Below, one piece after another: positions 13,972 to 16,282 of a stretch of 16,282 nucleotides of DNA. The notes under the pieces were generated by a model, which was given only the letters and a program-made list of their open reading frames with translations, was not told where the DNA came from and did no database searches. Source of the DNA: Victivallales bacterium (GTDB taxonomy: Bacteria > Verrucomicrobiota > Lentisphaeria > Victivallales > JAUVCU01). Numbering within the stretch: position 1 is the stretch's first letter; each line of letters begins with the position of its first letter. The DNA is taken from the NCBI GenBank assembly GCA_029934175.1, contig JAOZMT010000013.1:1-16282 (forward strand). Direction: 5' to 3'. Position numbers and translations under genes: made by a program.

Positions 13972-14673
13972 ATGGAAAAGGCTATTGTTAATGCGAAAAA
14001 TTACACTGAAGAAATGCGGGATTTCACTAAAGATGAACCATGGCGTATTTTTAGAATAATGGCTGAATTTGTGGAATCTTTTGAAGTAATGTCTAAAGAA
14101 GGTCCTGCAATAACTGTTTTTGGTTCTGCGAGAACCCAACCCGATGAAAAATCGTATAAAGATGCCTTTAAAATGGGACAAATATTAGCTGAAAATGGAT
14201 ATGGAGTTATCACAGGAGGAGGTCCAGGAATAATGGAAGCTGCTCATAAGGGTTGCCATGAAGCAGGAGGACATACAGTAGGGTTAAATATCGAATTACC
14301 ATTTGAACAAGTTACAAATCCTTATCAATCTACAGGAATTAATTTTCACTATTTTTTTACTAGAAAAGTATGTTTCTTGAAATATAGCGTAGGTTTTGTT
14401 GTTTATCCTGGTGGATTTGGAACACTAGATGAATTATTTGAAACTTTGACTTTAATTCAAACTGAAAAACTAAATTCTCTACCTATTGTTCTTGTTGGTA
14501 AGAAATTTTGGGGCCCAATGATTGATTGGATAAAAAATACAATGCTTGAAGATAAAAGAATTTCAGAGACAGATATGAATTTATTCTTTTTAGCAGACTC
14601 AGCAGAAGAAGCATCTAAATATATTTTAGATTATCATCATCAAGGCTTAAAACCAAATGTTAAAATGCTTTAG
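13972..14673 (+). CDS. LOG-family nucleotide 5'-monophosphate phosphoribohydrolase (TIGR00730 type)
   Basis: This 233-residue cytoplasmic Rossmann-fold protein has the lysine-decarboxylase-like/LOG signatures GGGPGIMEA (82-90) and PGGFGTLDE (146-154), with a conserved Arg131 in FFTRK. Members cleave the N-glycosidic bond of nucleoside 5'-monophosphates, releasing the base and ribose 5-phosphate. Plant LOG and some bacterial homologs act on cytokinin nucleotides, whereas many bacterial enzymes serve nucleotide salvage. The older annotation 'lysine decarboxylase' should not be used. The first 40 residues form a helical extension before the GSAR segment (51-54), as in the longer bacterial LOG type. 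It has a perfect AGGAGG ribosome-binding site and a consensus promoter, and leads an operon with a zinc-ribbon protein (5 bp) and rsmB. The natural substrate is not determinable here. Confidence 0.88.
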   Translation: MEKAIVNAKNYTEEMRDFTKDEPWRIFRIMAEFVESFEVMSKEGPAITVFGSARTQPDEKSYKDAFKMGQILAENGYGVITGGGPGIMEAAHKGCHEAGGHTVGLNIELPFEQVTNPYQSTGINFHYFFTRKVCFLKYSVGFVVYPGGFGTLDELFETLTLIQTEKLNSLPIVLVGKKFWGPMIDWIKNTMLEDKRISETDMNLFFLADSAEEASKYILDYHHQGLKPNVKML

Positions 14674-14678
14674 GCTTT

Positions 14679-14918
14679 ATGGGAAAATTTAAAATAGAAA
14701 ACTTATTACCACAAGAGTTTAAAGATGGTAGATCTCCATTATTGGAGCTCTGCCCTTTTTGTGGTGAACCTGCTGAAATTCATTATTTAGAAGAGAGTGC
14801 TAATTATACAGTTCAATGCTTAAATTCTGAATGTGCATTCCAACCAAAAAATGCCATACCATTAAAATCTGAATTATTAGCAATTAAAACTTGGAATACA
14901 AGAAAAGGTGGAATTTAA
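14679..14918 (+). CDS. Small Lar-like zinc-ribbon protein
   Basis: This 79-residue cytoplasmic protein carries a four-cysteine zinc-binding pattern: Cys25-PF-Cys28 in LELCPFCGEPAEIHYLE and Cys47-x4-Cys52 in VQCLNSECAF. It ends in AIKTWNTR (68-75). The CPFCG ... W-N-x-R arrangement is that of the Lar restriction-alleviation family, best known from the Rac prophage, where Lar modulates type I restriction-modification. No restriction gene or phage gene is visible here. The gene sits 5 bp after a LOG gene and 3 bp before rsmB, so a housekeeping nucleic-acid or regulatory role is equally possible. The second pair is spaced CxxxxC rather than CxxC. The ribosome-binding site is weak (TAGG), suggesting translational coupling with the upstream gene. 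Confidence 0.8.
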   Translation: MGKFKIENLLPQEFKDGRSPLLELCPFCGEPAEIHYLEESANYTVQCLNSECAFQPKNAIPLKSELLAIKTWNTRKGGI

Positions 14919-14921
14919 ATT

Positions 14922-16178
14922 ATGTCAAAAAGCACATCATATAAAATTTTAAAAAAAGCAGTAGAATCTTTGCAAAGCATAGAGAACGAGAAATTAACTA
15001 TAGATATTATATTAGATAAAACTGACTGGGAATCACGGCATATAAAAGAATGTGTCTCAGATATTTTATTTAATTATTTTAGACATAAAGTTCTGGTCGA
15101 TGGAGTGATTGAGCATTTAACTAAAAAAGTTAAGAGAAAAATTTTCCATACATTGGCAGTTAGTTTTACACAATCGTTTTATCAAACAGGAATTCCAGCT
15201 CAATCTGTTGCAAATATTGCAGTAGAATACGCCTCAGATAACCTTGGAAAGTCAATGGCTGGTCTTGTAAATGCAGTGCAAAGAAATGGACTTAAAAAAG
15301 ATATTCAAGATTGGGAGAAAGAATTAAAAATAAAATCATATCTACCTCCGATATTATTGAAAACTTGGCGAAAAAATTTTTCAGATAAAGAAATATCTAA
15401 ATTGGAGAAAGCATTTTTATCGAAAGCGAATTTAACATTTAGAATAACAAAAAATTTAAATGAAGAAGACATTTCTGCGATTTGTGCAGAAAAAGTTGCA
15501 TTGCCTTGGGAGCAAGATAATGACTATTATGAAATAAGCAAAGCAAAAGATTTATTTAAACAAGATTGGTTAGAAAATGGTGATATATATATACAAGACC
15601 CAACAACTTCCTTAGCTCCAAGTTTTATTAAAGTTGATAAAGCAGGTAAAATTTGGGATACATGTGCTGCCCCTGGAGGAAAATCGTTACTATTGGCTTC
15701 CAAAGTTCCTGATGGTGTTGTTATTGCATCGGATCGTTCCAATAAAAGACAAGAAAAAACAAGGGAAAATGTAGAAAAAAGTGAATTTTCTAATATTATT
15801 ATCAAGCATGAAAATGCATTAGATTCTTCTTTTAATGATGAAGAATTTGATGCAATTCTAATAGATGCACCTTGTTCAAATACTGGAGTTTTTCGACGCA
15901 GACCAGACTCATTGTGGAATTTTTCTAATAATAAGGTTAGAAAGCTAATAGATTTACAATATGATCTTTTACTAAACATTTCAAAAAAATTAAAAGTAGG
16001 CGGTTCTATTGTTTATAGCACTTGTAGTATAGAGAAGGATGAAAACCATAATCTTATCAGCAAATTTTTGCAAGAAAACCAAAACTTTATATTAGAAAAA
16101 GAACTGCAAGTATATCCATCTGAAAAATTCGATGGTGGCTACGCAGCACAATTATACAAAAAAAAGAATCCTCTTTAA
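14922..16178 (+). CDS. rsmB: 16S rRNA m5C967 methyltransferase RsmB-like
   Basis: This 418-residue enzyme methylates C5 of a 16S rRNA cytosine using S-adenosylmethionine. The N-terminal part (about 1-145) is a helical NusB-like RNA-binding domain with the IPAQSVANIAVEYA helix. The C-terminal Rossmann methyltransferase has SAM-binding CAAPGGKS (248-255), the acidic ribose-binding Asp271 in IASDRS, DAPCSNTG (315-322) with Cys318, and YSTCS (365-369) with catalytic Cys368. This two-cysteine arrangement defines the NOL1/NOP2/Sun RNA m5C methyltransferases, and the NusB domain distinguishes RsmB from RsmF. The length is normal. It is the third gene of the LOG operon; no terminator is recognised after it. 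The exact target cytosine is inferred from the family. Confidence 0.9.
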   Translation: MSKSTSYKILKKAVESLQSIENEKLTIDIILDKTDWESRHIKECVSDILFNYFRHKVLVDGVIEHLTKKVKRKIFHTLAVSFTQSFYQTGIPAQSVANIAVEYASDNLGKSMAGLVNAVQRNGLKKDIQDWEKELKIKSYLPPILLKTWRKNFSDKEISKLEKAFLSKANLTFRITKNLNEEDISAICAEKVALPWEQDNDYYEISKAKDLFKQDWLENGDIYIQDPTTSLAPSFIKVDKAGKIWDTCAAPGGKSLLLASKVPDGVVIASDRSNKRQEKTRENVEKSEFSNIIIKHENALDSSFNDEEFDAILIDAPCSNTGVFRRRPDSLWNFSNNKVRKLIDLQYDLLLNISKKLKVGGSIVYSTCSIEKDENHNLISKFLQENQNFILEKELQVYPSEKFDGGYAAQLYKKKNPL

Positions 16179-16186
16179 AAACAGTT

Positions 16187-16282
16187 GTGACGGCTTTTAT
16201 TTATTATAAAATTCCTGCTTATAACGGTTTTGCAGTAATTCAGTCCGAAGATATAAAGATCTTAGCATCAATAAATTGTAAA
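16187..16282 (+). CDS. Possible start of a further gene, truncated by the window edge
   Basis: From a GTG at 16187, 8 bp after the rsmB stop, a frame stays open for 32 codons to the window end. It begins (M)TAFIYYKIPAYNGFAV and continues with alternating hydrophobic residues. No good ribosome-binding site precedes it and I do not recognise the product. A 27-codon open stretch from the edge also exists on the opposite strand and ends at a TAA near 16200, so either reading could be chance in AT-rich DNA. The position in the rsmB operon slightly favours the plus-strand reading. Confidence 0.25.
   Translation, partial: MTAFIYYKIPAYNGFAVIQSEDIKILASINCK

Noticed and set aside
13972..14673. Annotation as lysine decarboxylase
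   Set aside because: GGGPGIMEA and PGGFGTLDE define the LOG phosphoribohydrolase family; the decarboxylase name is a historical misannotation.
15527..15979. 150-codon minus-strand open frame inside rsmB
   Set aside because: Fully antisense to the methyltransferase motifs, with no ribosome-binding site or recognisable domain.

Overview
The window is AT-rich, gene-dense chromosomal DNA from a Gram-negative, probably anaerobic or fermentative bacterium. Lipid A and heptose chemistry point to an LPS outer membrane, and a three-subunit Na+-pumping oxaloacetate decarboxylase points to sodium bioenergetics. The first gene carries a CSVPVFRYALERW-type N-terminus beside an FtsX permease and an ABC ATPase. 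I associate that set, from memory, with Planctomycetes/Verrucomicrobia/Lentisphaerae-type bacteria. A low-GC member of that superphylum (for example Lentisphaerota) is my best guess, but it is an inference. No mobile element, CRISPR array, rRNA or tRNA was recognised.

Layout. (1) Bases 1-144 are non-coding, with several small inverted repeats and a degenerate direct repeat of about 70 bp. (2) Bases 145-7357, plus strand, hold six tightly packed genes: a secreted, C-terminally anchored protein of unknown function; an FtsX/MacB-type permease; its ABC ATPase; a large exported TPR protein; a PhoU-like DUF47 protein; and a PiT phosphate permease. Gaps of 1-21 bp or 1-bp overlaps suggest a single operon. 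(3) Bases 9814-7366, minus strand, hold an exported FlgT-like protein, an LpxT-like lipid A phosphotransferase and a stand-alone RfaE2/HldE-C adenylyltransferase, overlapping or 2 bp apart. (4) Bases 13720-9996, minus strand, hold oadG-oadA-oadB, with a recognisable promoter and a strong rho-independent terminator. (5) Bases 13972-16178, plus strand, hold a LOG-family nucleosidase, a Lar-like zinc ribbon and RsmB, driven by a consensus sigma70-type promoter divergent from the oad promoter. A possible further gene runs off the right edge.

How they work together. The first three genes look like one envelope ABC system: the secreted partner and the permease each have an extracytoplasmic Cys-x-Cys motif. 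The DUF47/PiT pair imports phosphate. The 9.8-7.4 kb operon joins LPS heptose activation to lipid A 1-phosphate modification. The Oad complex decarboxylates oxaloacetate and exports Na+; its beta subunit has an unusual signal-peptide-bearing N-terminal extension that resembles a biotinyl/lipoyl domain without the acceptor lysine. Strongest candidates for something undescribed: the CxC-containing ABC system (145-3233), the extended OadB (N-terminus at 11573-11070), and the Lar-like zinc ribbon between LOG and rsmB.
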